A stretch of DNA of 64,000 nt from Hypericum androsaemum (Eukaryota > Streptophyta > Magnoliopsida > Malpighiales > Hypericaceae), in the NCBI GenBank assembly GCA_963995505.1, contig OZ023187.1, forward strand, positions 3,727,501 to 3,791,500, given 5' to 3'. Of this stretch, positions 36,381 to 46,432 are shown piece after piece. The stretch's first letter is position 1. Each line of letters opens with the position of its first letter. Under the pieces are notes generated by a model. The model did no database searches, was not told the DNA's origin, and saw only the letters and a program-made list of their open reading frames with translations. Position numbers and translations under genes: made by a program.

Positions 36381-37415
36381 CTAACATAAGTTTCTCAAAG
36401 TATAGCAGCAAGTTACAAATGCTGCAGTCTCAATCAAAATGAACAGTCTGCGAGCTATTTTTTCTCCGAATTCCTTCCGTTCGAATGATCTGCTCTTCTC
36501 CTCCTCGTACCGACTCAATCCCTCTTCGACCTTCAGCTGGTTTATACTCCTACAGCTTGATAGTGCATTGTTCAGGATCTTCAAGCTCTTCTCTCCGTTA
36601 ACGCGGGCTCCCTCTATATCTTCAATCACCAAACTCAGTTCCTTCCAATGCAAAGATCCTTCAAAAGGACAATTGGGGTTCATCTTGAATCTGGTTGTTA
36701 GGATGCACTTGGCCAACTTGTGAGGCAATAAACTTTGTTGGACTGGTAGAACACATCCGAATCGTGCCACGCAGTTGCCATCGTACGGCCCGTTCATCTG
36801 TAAGAACAATGGCTTCCAACTCGAAAGATTCACCGATCTACCTGACTTCTTATCCAATAGGATCCAACTCAATCTCAATGTACATCTCATCAACTCTTCA
36901 GATTGATCTTCACTTGAAGAACTTTCACCAATTACATCTCCACTGATCTGATCCTGGTCTAAAGAATCCCACTGGAACGGGCAATTAAGGAACCATCTCC
37001 AGCTTTCACTATCTTCGAGCTTCTGATCTGAAATACCAGTTGGAATTCCTTCCAAGACCCTGGAGAGCACACACTTGTCGTCGAGAAAGACATCTACAAG
37101 CGAGACAAGATCATCAGGAGAAAAGCTGACATCAACAGGCGAGTTTGCAGCAGCATTGTCATCATACACAATCCGCGGATAGCAGCTGGCGTAGAACCGC
37201 GTGAAACCACCCGAACCCGAACAGGAAATCATCCGACGAGCTTGTTCGAGTTCAGTAGAAGGCCACGCGGAGTTGCAGAGGCGCTCCCAGCGCGCTTCGT
37301 CTCGCACTAGTTCGCGGAGGTCCGAGCTGGTGCAGGCTACAGATGCCAAAGAAGTGCCCTCCAGACGTGACAATATGTCTCCCAACAGGTCGTTGCTGAT
37401 ACACTGCAACTCCAT
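36381..37415 (-). CDS. F-box protein, At2g27310-like, with C-terminal membrane segment
   Basis: An uninterrupted single-exon gene of 344 residues. The F-box lies at about residues 5-50 (ISNDLLGDILSRLEGTSLAS, then a WERLCNSAWPS motif) and would bind SKP1 to build an SCF ubiquitin ligase. The middle matches the plant At2g27310/At2g36090 family (YPRIVYDD, LVSLVDVFLDDKCVLSR, LRLSWILLDKKSGR). The C-terminus ends in a hydrophobic stretch (RRLFILIETAAFVTCCYTLR) that may anchor it to a membrane. A decayed tandem duplicate lies 3.6 kb to the left in the same orientation. The ATG at 37415 is chosen because the duplicate retains the same start. The substrate is unknown. Confidence 0.9.
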   Translation of the reverse strand: MELQCISNDLLGDILSRLEGTSLASVACTSSDLRELVRDEARWERLCNSAWPSTELEQARRMISCSGSGGFTRFYASCYPRIVYDDNAAANSPVDVSFSPDDLVSLVDVFLDDKCVLSRVLEGIPTGISDQKLEDSESWRWFLNCPFQWDSLDQDQISGDVIGESSSSEDQSEELMRCTLRLSWILLDKKSGRSVNLSSWKPLFLQMNGPYDGNCVARFGCVLPVQQSLLPHKLAKCILTTRFKMNPNCPFEGSLHWKELSLVIEDIEGARVNGEKSLKILNNALSSCRSINQLKVEEGLSRYEEEKSRSFERKEFGEKIARRLFILIETAAFVTCCYTLRNLC

Positions 37416-37479
37416 CTTCTGCAGAATAATTTGTTAATGCAGGTTTTCTAAGCAATTGTAATCTCTTGAGAAAGAAGTT

Positions 37480-38266
37480 CTTAGAGTAAGGTTTGGATAA
37501 AGATTTGGTATACCATATCTTTTATTATATATACTTGGAGTATAATTAATTCGTTATCCAAACGAGTCAGAAAAGTTGTCAAACAGAAGACCTTTGACTT
37601 AGAATAACGATATGCAACGGAGTTGACTTATTGGGTGCCCATAATTTGTTTGATAGTGGTCAATTAGATTTTAGAAGTCGTCAAGAAAAGTAATATGGCA
37701 TCTAATGATCATAATAATACAAGTCATTCGGCTTCATAATTTTATGGTGGTCATTTTATACAAGTGATAGTATTCGAACAATTGATTTTAAGCTAGAGAA
37801 AGAAAACTCGGGTCATTATAAAATTGACAGTAAAATAATAATAATCATTAGATATACAAATCATACTTGGGGACAATATTATAAAATTTTCCGGGTTCAC
37901 ATGTTATCACCGAGTCAGCACGTTTCCTACAAGATTATACCTTAGGATATGGTCAAGATAAGAAATTCCCACCAAGTTTTCATTAGAAGGTTGATTAGAC
38001 GTTTTCTGGGGCTGATACTTTAATTTACTCGAGCAAATTTGTGTAATTTAGGTTGAATTTTGGTCGTGGTTGGGACCATAGTTTCAATTTTATGTAATGC
38101 TAATTTTTTAATTAATAATTTAGTAATTAAACTGAGAAATCATCCAGTTTAATTAACCAAGCATATTTGTACCAATGCACGGTTTAAATTATGAAAATGT
38201 GGTAATTTCGTAGACAAATGAAACAAAAGTACAACATCGACTCAATTACTTAGTGGGATACGTAGA
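37480..38266. other. Intergenic DNA upstream of the F-box gene
   Basis: Presumed promoter side of the minus-strand F-box gene; AT-rich with no clear motif I would rely on. Confidence 0.5.
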
Positions 38267-38271
38267 GAAAG

Positions 38272-38566
38272 TGATGCACGGGAACGTGGATAGGAGATCG
38301 CGGATCCATTGATTTTAAGAATATCCGGAAAATACGATAAAGTATCGATCCGTTGATTCTACGAATACCAGAAAACGACACAGATAATAAGGAAAACCCT
38401 TATTTTTCAATATCAATATCCAACCAACTAAAATAACATAGTAGATGTCCTATTTATAAAGAATCAAAAATTCTATTAACTAGAATCCTATTGTAAATTG
38501 AACTACTACTAATAATATAAAAATAGAGATAACTATTAAATATATTACTATTCGTTATCTCCATCA
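38272..38566 (-). repeat. 3' LTR of the gypsy-type element
   Basis: 295 bp, near-identical to 40537-40831 and the same length. The few point differences suggest a fairly recent insertion. Confidence 0.9.
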
Positions 38567-38626
38567 TTCTCCCTTGATTGGAGAAATTCGCCCTCGAATT
38601 TGGTGTGGTCGACCAGTTTGCGATCT

Positions 38627-39091
38627 TTATACGAGCACACTTGAACACCATCGAGCAACGTGGTGGCACCTGATATCGTCCATTCCAGCAGAACAAATAC
38701 TTGGAACCAAGGAACCGCGAATATTTTTCAGAGGAACTATCATGAACTCACTTTTTCGAGCAGCTCGATCTACTTCTTTTAGCTTATTCCAGAAGTTCAA
38801 CAACGGAGAACTCTCAATATATGCGAACTTATCAACTCCGAGAAAGTCAACATACTCAACCTGGTAATCATGGATTATGTGGGGTATGGCCTCGTTCACC
38901 AACTCATCATCCTTAGTAGAGTCTTCAAGTCTAGAGTCACTAACAACTGCATCAACCTTGTCCTTCTCGTCAGGGTAAGAGTCATAAATTGGTTCACCAT
39001 TGTCTACATCAACCTCGTCCTCGTGATCAAGGTAATAGTCATAAATTGGTTCACCAAATAAGTCATCTATGGATTCATTGACTCTTCCCAA
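38627..39091 (-). CDS. Acidic ORF of the gypsy-type element
   Basis: A 154-residue open frame rich in Asp and Glu, with the unit GEPIYDYYLDHEDEVD repeated as GEPIYDSYPDEKDKVD. Acidic EPIYD-type segments occur between gag and protease in plant gypsy elements, so this is probably the remnant of that linker. The following tail (HHVARWCSSVLV) then runs into the 3' end of the element. It is a retroelement product, not a host gene. Confidence 0.55.
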   Translation of the reverse strand: MGRVNESIDDLFGEPIYDYYLDHEDEVDVDNGEPIYDSYPDEKDKVDAVVSDSRLEDSTKDDELVNEAIPHIIHDYQVEYVDFLGVDKFAYIESSPLLNFWNKLKEVDRAARKSEFMIVPLKNIRGSLVPSICSAGMDDIRCHHVARWCSSVLV

Positions 39092-39270
39092 ACCAAAGCA
39101 TCTTCAACTTTTTCTGATGCTGCAGTCTGTTTCTTCCTCAAGATCTCTATCATCTCTTGTCTCAAATCATCCAAGGTAGCTTGCATCTCTTCCAACCTCT
39201 GAATCAGTAATTGACGATTATATTATTCCCAAAAGCGACGGTGCTTATTACCAACAATATTTCAAACTTC

Positions 39271-39546
39271 CTAAGCATGTTGAGAAAATAACTCATAAAT
39301 GATCTTCTCTTTCATCTTAGTCCATCGAGAGATTTTCTGCTTACCACATCGTTTTCGTCGAAGATTTAAATCAGACCACCGATATATAAGATCATCTCGC
39401 AATCTTCGTTTGACAAATTTGATTTTATCCAACTCCATAAACTTGTGAACATCAAAGTGTATTTCCATATTGACAAGCCACTTTGTGAAGTCACTTCTTG
39501 AAATTTCCCAATCGAGATCAGAAAAGTCAAACAAAGTAGGAAACAT
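39271..39546 (-). CDS. Gypsy-type gag fragment
   Basis: A 91-residue open frame with the retrotransposon gag pattern: FTKWLVNMEIHFDVHKF, then DKIKFVKRRLRDDLIYRWSD, then ISRWTKMKEKIIYELF. This order (WL-x-EIHF, KL-x-RLR-x-W, W-x-MK) is that of the Ty3/gypsy Retrotrans_gag domain. It ends before a nucleocapsid zinc knuckle. Confidence 0.75.
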   Translation of the reverse strand: MFPTLFDFSDLDWEISRSDFTKWLVNMEIHFDVHKFMELDKIKFVKRRLRDDLIYRWSDLNLRRKRCGKQKISRWTKMKEKIIYELFSQHA

Positions 39547-40032
39547 CTTTAATTTAGCCCAAAATGATCAATATGTAATTTAGCAAAACTTCATGGGAGC
39601 AAAGTGCAATTATACCCACATGCAAATTCTGAACCAGTCACGAGCTCAGGAAAATTACCAAAAGATTCTCAAACTTCTGTTAATTTCCAAATCAGCGTCG
39701 AGCCGGAGGACGGCTTGCGGCAGGGCCTCTCTTGAAATCCCATGGTCGGTTCTCTCCAGGAAACCACGGGTCTCGTCTCCTACCTCGGGGTAAGGTGACG
39801 CGACAAACGGCAGAGAAGGATTGGCCTCCGTGCACGGTGATGACCTCGGGGTGGCAGACTGGGCGACTCTCAACGGTATGGCGTGGATAGTGAATGACGG
39901 CGCGGGTGCTGAACGGCAGTGACGACGTTGGGGGTTCCTCCAAAAACCCTAACACGATCCTGCCAGTTTTTTGATTTTTTTTTATAGAACGAACCCGATC
40001 AACAGAATCGAACCGAAGCTCTGATTACCAAC

Positions 40033-40107
40033 TGATGCAGGGGAACGTGGATAGAAGATCGCAGATCCGTTGATTCTGAGAATACCTGAAAAATACGATA
40101 AAGTAAC
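40033..40107 (-). repeat. Duplicated LTR end and primer-binding site inside the gypsy-type element
   Basis: The last 75 bp of the LTR plus the adjoining primer-binding site and about 330 bp of leader occur a second time (about 39700-40107) immediately downstream of the first set (about 40205-40611). The arrangement repeats the CATCA end followed by TTGGTAATCAGAGCTT. Confidence 0.85.
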
Positions 40108-40836
40108 AACCACCACTGGATACGGCGCCTGTAACTGAGGTCGGAGACGATGGGCGTGGACCTTGGCGGCAGACGGACTCGAGTTTAACGGGCAGGCAGC
40201 GTCGGACCGGAGGACGGCTTGCGACAGGGCCTCTCTTGAAATCCCATGGTCGGTTCTCTCCAGGAAACCACGGGCCTCGTCTCCTACCTCGGGGTAAGGT
40301 GACGCGACGGACGGCGGAGAAGGATTGGCCTCCGTGCACGGTGATGACCTCGGGGTGGCAGACTGGGTGACTCTCAACGGTGTGGCGTGGATAGTGAATG
40401 ACGGCACGGGTGCTGAACGGCGGTGACGACGTTGGGGGTTCCTCCAAAAACCCTAACACAATCCTGCCAGTTTTTTGATTTTTTTTTATAGAACGAACCC
40501 GATCAACAGAATCGAACCGAAGCTCTGATTACCAAGTGATGCAGGGGAACGTGAATAGAAGATCGCGGATCCGTTGATTCTGAGAATACCTGAAAAATAC
40601 GATAAAGTATCGATCTGTTGATTCTACGAATACCATAAAATAACACAGATAATAGGAAAAACTCTTATTTTTCAATATCAATATTCAACCAACTAAAATA
40701 ACATAGTAGATGTCCTATTTATAAAGAATCAAAAATTCTATTAACTAGAATCCTATTGTAAATTAAACTACTACTAATAATATAAAACTAGAGATAACTA
40801 TTAAATATATTACTATTCTTTATCTCTATCAAAAAG

Positions 40837-41234
40837 TACCAACCATTTACAAGATGTAGACATCAATCTGATCAGGTAGTAGTAATTAAGAACCCAAATG
40901 CCATAAACAAGAGGACCTAAAGGGTTGATGATGAACATCTAGTGTAATGACATGGTCTTCCGTCAAACTTCTGAGTCTTAAAGCCTCATAAAGATTAGCC
41001 TTGCAGCAAAAAACTGCGAGGCTGGACTTGCACAGCGGATAAGTGCTCATCAGAGCACCAAAAACGGAACTTGATCCAATACCCATCTGCTAAAAGCTCC
41101 CTCAAAATTGACTTGGTGAGTTCATACACCCTAGCTCTAACAAGAACATGAGCAGTAATAGAGAAGAATTGAGCAATGTGGGTGAGCTCAAAACCTGCGG
41201 AAGTTGGTCAAAGTAGTAGTAAACTTAGATTCTC
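40837..41234. other. Intergenic DNA
   Basis: No supported feature between the gypsy-type element and the SINE copy. Confidence 0.5.
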
Positions 41235-41340
41235 GAATTTTTTTTGGAAGGTAAATCTTTACACCACGACACTCGTCAGGGTTTGAATTCTGGACCTCAT
41301 TGAAATTTACAACGCCTTGTGCCGTTAAGCTGCGTGCCTT
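41235..41340 (-). mobile_element. tRNA-like SINE copy
   Basis: On the minus strand it reads GGCACAAGGCGTTGTAAAT, then the B-box-like GAATTCAAACCCTGACG region, then GTGGTGTAAAGATTTACCTT and a short A-rich end. Confidence 0.65.
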
Positions 41341-41860
41341 TGGTAGATTCTCAAATCTTGTGAATGTAAAAATGGCGAATCGTACAATAATCAACAGGAG
41401 TGAGAGAGGTAATTAGGATATTGATTTTGCTAAGAATTATTTTTTTTATTAGTCCCGACAAGAAAAAACTCGCTTTTTATTAGTCACCATGTGTCCAAAC
41501 ACAAAAACGAATATCTCATTCAAATGTTCCATAAGTAAATTCTTTTATGATAAATTGAAAGACTTCAACATAAATAATATTTTTAAAAGTTACATAAAAA
41601 TTCATCATTTATTTGTATACTTGAGAAGTTGTAGAAAACTAATTTATTAAAATGCAAACCTTTGTCACTATTTTTATACATTTTGAAATACATACACTAA
41701 AGTGAAAATTTACAAACTACATAATAGTACTGTAAATTTTGGTCACCGGTTACTATTTTTGTGCATTTTTAACTACATATGCTAAACTAAAAAATTACAA
41801 ACTACGTAACATTATTGTAAATTTTGGCCACATTAAAGACCATCTTGATACAGTAGGATG

Positions 41861-42138
41861 CGGGTTGGATTTTGTGTTGCTGACCCCTCAGCAGCACGAA
41901 TTGGAATAGCATGGAGTCGGCGGCACATTATACCAGCGGCACAATACTCTGGCAATACATCATAGCGGTACACCAATTTACAAAGAGAATTGTTGTGACG
42001 TTGGATGTGCCATTGTTCATGTGTGCCATTGTGATGTGTCGTTGTTCATGTATGCCGACGAGGTCATGTGCCGCCGATCTCCATGTTATTCCAATTCGTG
42101 CTGCTGGGTTCATGTTGTCAGCGTCCAATCCAACTCCG
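41861..42138. mobile_element. hAT-like MITE
   Basis: A 278-bp element flanked by a perfect 8-bp direct repeat, gtaggatg (41853-41860 and 42139-42146). The ends are imperfect inverted repeats of about 65 bp that share GTTGGATT, CAGCAGCACGAATTGGAATA and CGGCGGCACAT. The centre contains short repeats of TTGTTCATGTRTGCC. It has no coding capacity. The 8-bp duplication fits hAT, although the CGGGTTGG ends are not the usual hAT termini. Confidence 0.8.
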
Positions 42139-42146
42139 GTAGGATG

Positions 42147-42960
42147 ATGTAGAGTGTCACGTGGATTGGACGATAAATTTGACTATCATAGTTAAGCGAA
42201 AATCATTAAAGTATTGAAGGAGAAAATTTTTACCACCGATTTTTCCACTATTTACTATATGGTACTTAGTTAAACGCGAGTCAAACTGTAAAGTACTTTC
42301 AAATTAAACAAATAGAAAATTGAGACTAGTGGTGAACTCTGGTCGTACTAATTCAAACATTGACCGAATAGCGAACAAATTTTGGGCGATCCTCATGGCC
42401 AGATTCTAATCGGTCATAGTCAAGGCACAAAGAGATCCTTTTTCTGATTCAAGTACTTCCTTTTGACGAATTACTTTGACTCACCTGGACCAATTGAATC
42501 ACACAAAATACCAACATTACATAAAAGGAGAACATCCTCTTCAACCATAAATTCGAAAATTCTCGTTAACAGAGTTCAAAATAAAATCGATAGCACCGAA
42601 ATTTAATTAAGGATGGAGATCATGAAGAATATTCATCGACAATATTCCTCCCTGCGAAGATCGATCGGGAGAATTAACAATAGTACTGAGACTGAGTTGG
42701 ATATTTTCGGACAAGAAGTCATGAAAAGGTGAACCTGTCGAGCTCGAACCCAGATTCGGTTCGCAGGAACGGCCCTCGCGATGGAGACCACGCAGCCGAA
42801 TTCGGGTGTATTGTCCCAGTCAATCGAAACAAGCTCGGCAATTGCAGAACATTAATCTCGCATCAAGGACAAGGTCTCCAATCTACAACCTGACCTGACG
42901 CTTTCGTTAACCTGATCAACACAAAATATGTTAGACAACATAAAATTGGGTCTCACAACT
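42147..42960. other. Intergenic DNA
   Basis: No supported feature; AT-rich with short ORFs. Confidence 0.5.
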
Positions 42961-42964
42961 CAAC

Positions 42965-43075
42965 ATATATATATTTTTTGAAAGCTAGATTATTTACACC
43001 TATATTACACTTGCCAGAGTTTGATCCCTGAACCTCCGTCAAGTCATGAATGCCTTGTACCGCTAGGCTAAATGA
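42965..43075 (-). mobile_element. Degenerate tRNA-like SINE copy
   Basis: On the minus strand: TAGCGGTACAAGGCATTCATG, then the GTTCAGGGATCAAACTC box, then AGTGTAATATAGGTGTAAAT and an A-rich end. It is more diverged than the other copies. Confidence 0.5.
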
Positions 43076-43750
43076 AACTAACTCAACACTTTGAATGTAA
43101 ACACTCCGCAGCCTGAGACAAAATCTTAGGCTATAATTTTTTATGTTGCATCTAGTCGAACATTTTCGGAACCTGTTCATGAGATTTGGACCAAAATCTA
43201 TTTTAAGTGAAATAATGGAGAGTAAAATTCAAACATAAATTATTAACAAGTTGAGACTCATATGAAGTTGACGTCCGCGGCTGCAAGCCTGCAACAAATC
43301 TGGAGGGTCTCTCTTGAAAGTTGCAAGTGACGTTAATGGCAAAATCTGCCAATTACTAGACAGCCAAAATATGTATAATTGTAAGTGTTATTAATTTGTT
43401 TACAAGTGCCAAAAATTTACGGGCGTCATTGCCTTGTTTAATATAATTTAAGAAAGAGAAAACGAATTGTGTAGGTTCCAAAAATTATAACAGAAGGGTA
43501 AATAAATTCACGTACCAAAAAATCTCTTCACATAAAACTCAGGGTCGTTTTTAGATAATTTTAAAATACGATGACTTTTCTGAAATTTTTCTAATGACAC
43601 AGGGTTGGATACTATATTGTATTTAACCCCTAATATAAATAATTATGATATAACCGAAGGACTTTCACCATCTAAGGCACATTTTCATTTACTTCAAAAC
43701 CAAGTTCGGTTCTGGTTTGAACAAAAGCAAGGAATTGTACATAAATTGCA

Positions 43751-45240
43751 ATGAAGATTTTATTATTGCTCTTTACTGCTCTTTTGGCTCTTCAAGCAGC
43801 TTCCTCAGGTATTTGCACATAAATTGCATCTCCCAAAGAGTTCTTTGTGTTGTTGGTCACAGCTCAAATCATGACTTGTCTGATTTCCTTGTGACAGATG
43901 AAGGCGCACCGACCACCAGATCCAAGAACTACAATGGCCACGGCCGCGAGTTGACTTCGCAGGACGACCGTGAGTTCAGTTCTATACAGCTTTAAGCCTC
44001 ATTGGCAGAAAATTTGTTAACAAAGATCTAATACAGCATTGGCTCTGATACTGAAACAGTGGATGGACTATATGTATTGACTAGTTCCTTTGAGTCACTA
44101 CATGGGTACACTGGTGATCCATGTGCTGTTTTCGGATGGACATGGATTTTATGCTCGTATTACCCGACAAGAGTCGCCTTTTTGTACGATGATCTGATCC
44201 TTAAACCTCAGGAATTGTACGACTTGGAATATCATAGGTTTTTTCTCTTGATTTCCAGGTTCCTCTCAGACTATAGTCTCAGTGGCAATCTTCCGGATTT
44301 CAGCAAACTAGATGGCCTTGTATCGATGTATGGTCACTCCTCGAATCCATTTCAATATCCATTTCGAGCTGTTCATCATTCAAAACCTTTCAGATATATG
44401 TCGGATAACGAGCTGAATGGTACAATTCCGGACTTCATTGGAAAGCTGCCTCTTCTGAAAAAACTGTAAGGAAATCAGAAAAACCAACAACCTCTGTTAT
44501 GATTAGTTTCAGATTCTGAACTAGTTTAGAATTACAGTTTAGTAGGTTTCATTATATATAGAAAACTGATATAGGCAGAAGTTAGGTGGAGGCACCGGCC
44601 TTGGCCCGGGTATTCTTCGTGTGTTTCGCTTCCGCTGACCTAACAACCTCTAACATCTTCCTCTTTCGTTCCGTATCTTTGCAGTGATCTCAGCAACAAC
44701 AACTTTTCAGGGGAAGTTCCCAAGAGTATTGCTAACAATCTGAACCTGTACTTGAAGTAAGTTAATCAAATCAATCTAAACTAGGAAATGAACCTAAAGC
44801 TGAGAAAAACTCATCAACTTGTTTGCTCTTCATGTTGATCCAGTGTAGATGGGAATCCTAACCTCAAGCTAACCCGACCAGATCATCAACCAAAAAACAT
44901 GTCCCAACCGAAGTCGAAAAAGGGACTGATAGTTGGTTTAGTGATTGGCATACCGGTAGTCATCATCTTCGCGGTTCTTGGTATTGCTTTTATAGTATAT
45001 TTGAAGCGGAGCCAAAAACTACAACTGCAGCTGCAACAACAACAGCAGCAACAACAACAAACGACAACCGGTAGCGATGGACTATCCAGCATTGACATTG
45101 GAGGAAATGCTCCAACAGCTCCGGTGTCCTACGGGAATACTAATCAAGCCGGCGCAGCGAACGCCATTGCTGCTCAAAACACGGACGATGACGAGATCGC
45201 GGAGCTGCTAAGGCAACGGAGTCGCCAAACAGGATCGTAG
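43751..45240 (+). CDS. Short LRR receptor-like membrane protein without kinase, copy 1
   Basis: Seven exons (43751-43808, 43898-43969, 44060-44183, 44259-44327, 44394-44465, 44685-44756, 44844-45240) with GT-AG introns give 287 residues. Order: signal peptide (MKILLLLFTALLALQAASS), a linker, a cap with GDPCAVFGWTWILC as found after the malectin domain of LRR-I receptor kinases, then LRR modules (SGNLPDFSKL, NGTIPDFIGKL, DLSNNNFSGEVPKSI). A GNPNL motif is followed by one membrane helix at about 183-209 and a short cytoplasmic tail with a glutamine run. The tail ends DDDEIAELLRQRS. LRR exons are 69-72 bp in constant phase, as in receptor kinases. No kinase or malectin domain is present. The exon chain keeps one frame throughout, so I take it as a real gene; its ligand and role are unknown. 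Confidence 0.82.
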
Positions 45241-46432
45241 GACATTGTTTGGATAAGCATTCTTGATTATGTTGTATCTGACTGAATACGAGCGTAGCAC
45301 ATTTGCTGTTATGTTCGATTAGCACCTTGTTAAACGAAGTTCTTCGGATTGAAATTTGGACGGACTCGTTGTACCTCTGGTATCATACAATAACTTCCTC
45401 ATCAGCACTTTTTCTAACAATAAACATCCCAACGCTTTCAATGTGAATACTTCCACAGCATGAGACAATCTTAGGCTATAGATCTAATATCTTAAGATAG
45501 TGACTCTAATAAAATACAATTTAACATAAAAAATATTAATGGCACAATCCGGAAAATACAGACAACTTGCTTAGTGACAATTAGGAACGACCAAAAATTG
45601 GATCAACAAAGAAATGGAAGCGGACAACACAATATAAGCTCGAACAGGACTAAACGTGTTGCAACTGTTTAATTTATCAAAATGAGAAGAAAAATAACAG
45701 AAGTTTCCTTTAACCATCGATTGTATAATATAAATTGTTGGTCACTTTGTTATTTTAACCTGTCTGACAAACAATTCACATACGATTAATCCTAGTTACT
45801 TAAGTTATCTCGTGTGTCATGTCACGTAATTAATTTCAAGTAACTAATTTTACTCGTATGTCATGTTACGTCACTAATTTATCTGCTTGACATGCTACTT
45901 CACTAATTTGAGGAAAAATGAGACTAACTCGGTAACATTTAGATTTAAATCTGTACATGACAGATATCGATGGTGTCCAGACAAGGGGCCAATGATATAT
46001 CACGCGAATAAACTTAGTGACGTAAAATGACATATGAATAAAATTAATAATGTGACATGACATGCGAGATATATAAGGCAATTGAGGTTAGTGAGTGTGA
46101 CTTAGTTCGATTAGTTAAAATTTATGTCATCTGATCCGATAATATGAAACAACAAGATAGTGGTGTGTTAAAATGTGAAAATAATTTATCCTAAATTATT
46201 TACGAATAACAAGAACTTGACTAGATATAGCATACTATCTTGTGGATTTCCAGGAAATTTATCTGAAAAATAGAGCAGCTTCCTCGGGTATTAGTTCATA
46301 AATTTCATCTCCCAATTCAACCCATATAATGATCAACATATAAATCTAGAATTTATCGAAAACGTGTAAATCACATATAGAGTCTGGCTCGGGCATGTTT
46401 ATTACAGGAACAAGAAAGCAAAAGCATCATCT
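45241..46432. other. Spacer between the two LRR genes
   Basis: Non-coding DNA containing the 3' flank of copy 1 and the upstream region of copy 2; no separate feature recognised. Confidence 0.5.

Larger units (their letters stand above)
38272..40831 (-). mobile_element. Non-autonomous Ty3/gypsy-type LTR retrotransposon
   Basis: Two 295-bp LTRs (40537-40831 is the 5' LTR, 38272-38566 the 3' LTR on the minus strand) begin TGAT and end CATCA. The flanks gaaag (38267-38271) and aaaag (40832-40836) are a target-site duplication with one mismatch. Next to the 5' LTR is a Met-tRNA-type primer-binding site, TTGGTAATCAGAGCTT. A polypurine tract (CAAGGGAGAA) precedes the 3' LTR. The interior has a gypsy-type gag and an acidic ORF but no protease, reverse transcriptase or integrase. 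A block containing the LTR end, primer site and leader is duplicated in tandem. Confidence 0.88.

Noticed and set aside
41911..42147. ORF across the MITE
   Set aside because: It lies within inverted-repeat DNA and has no family similarity.
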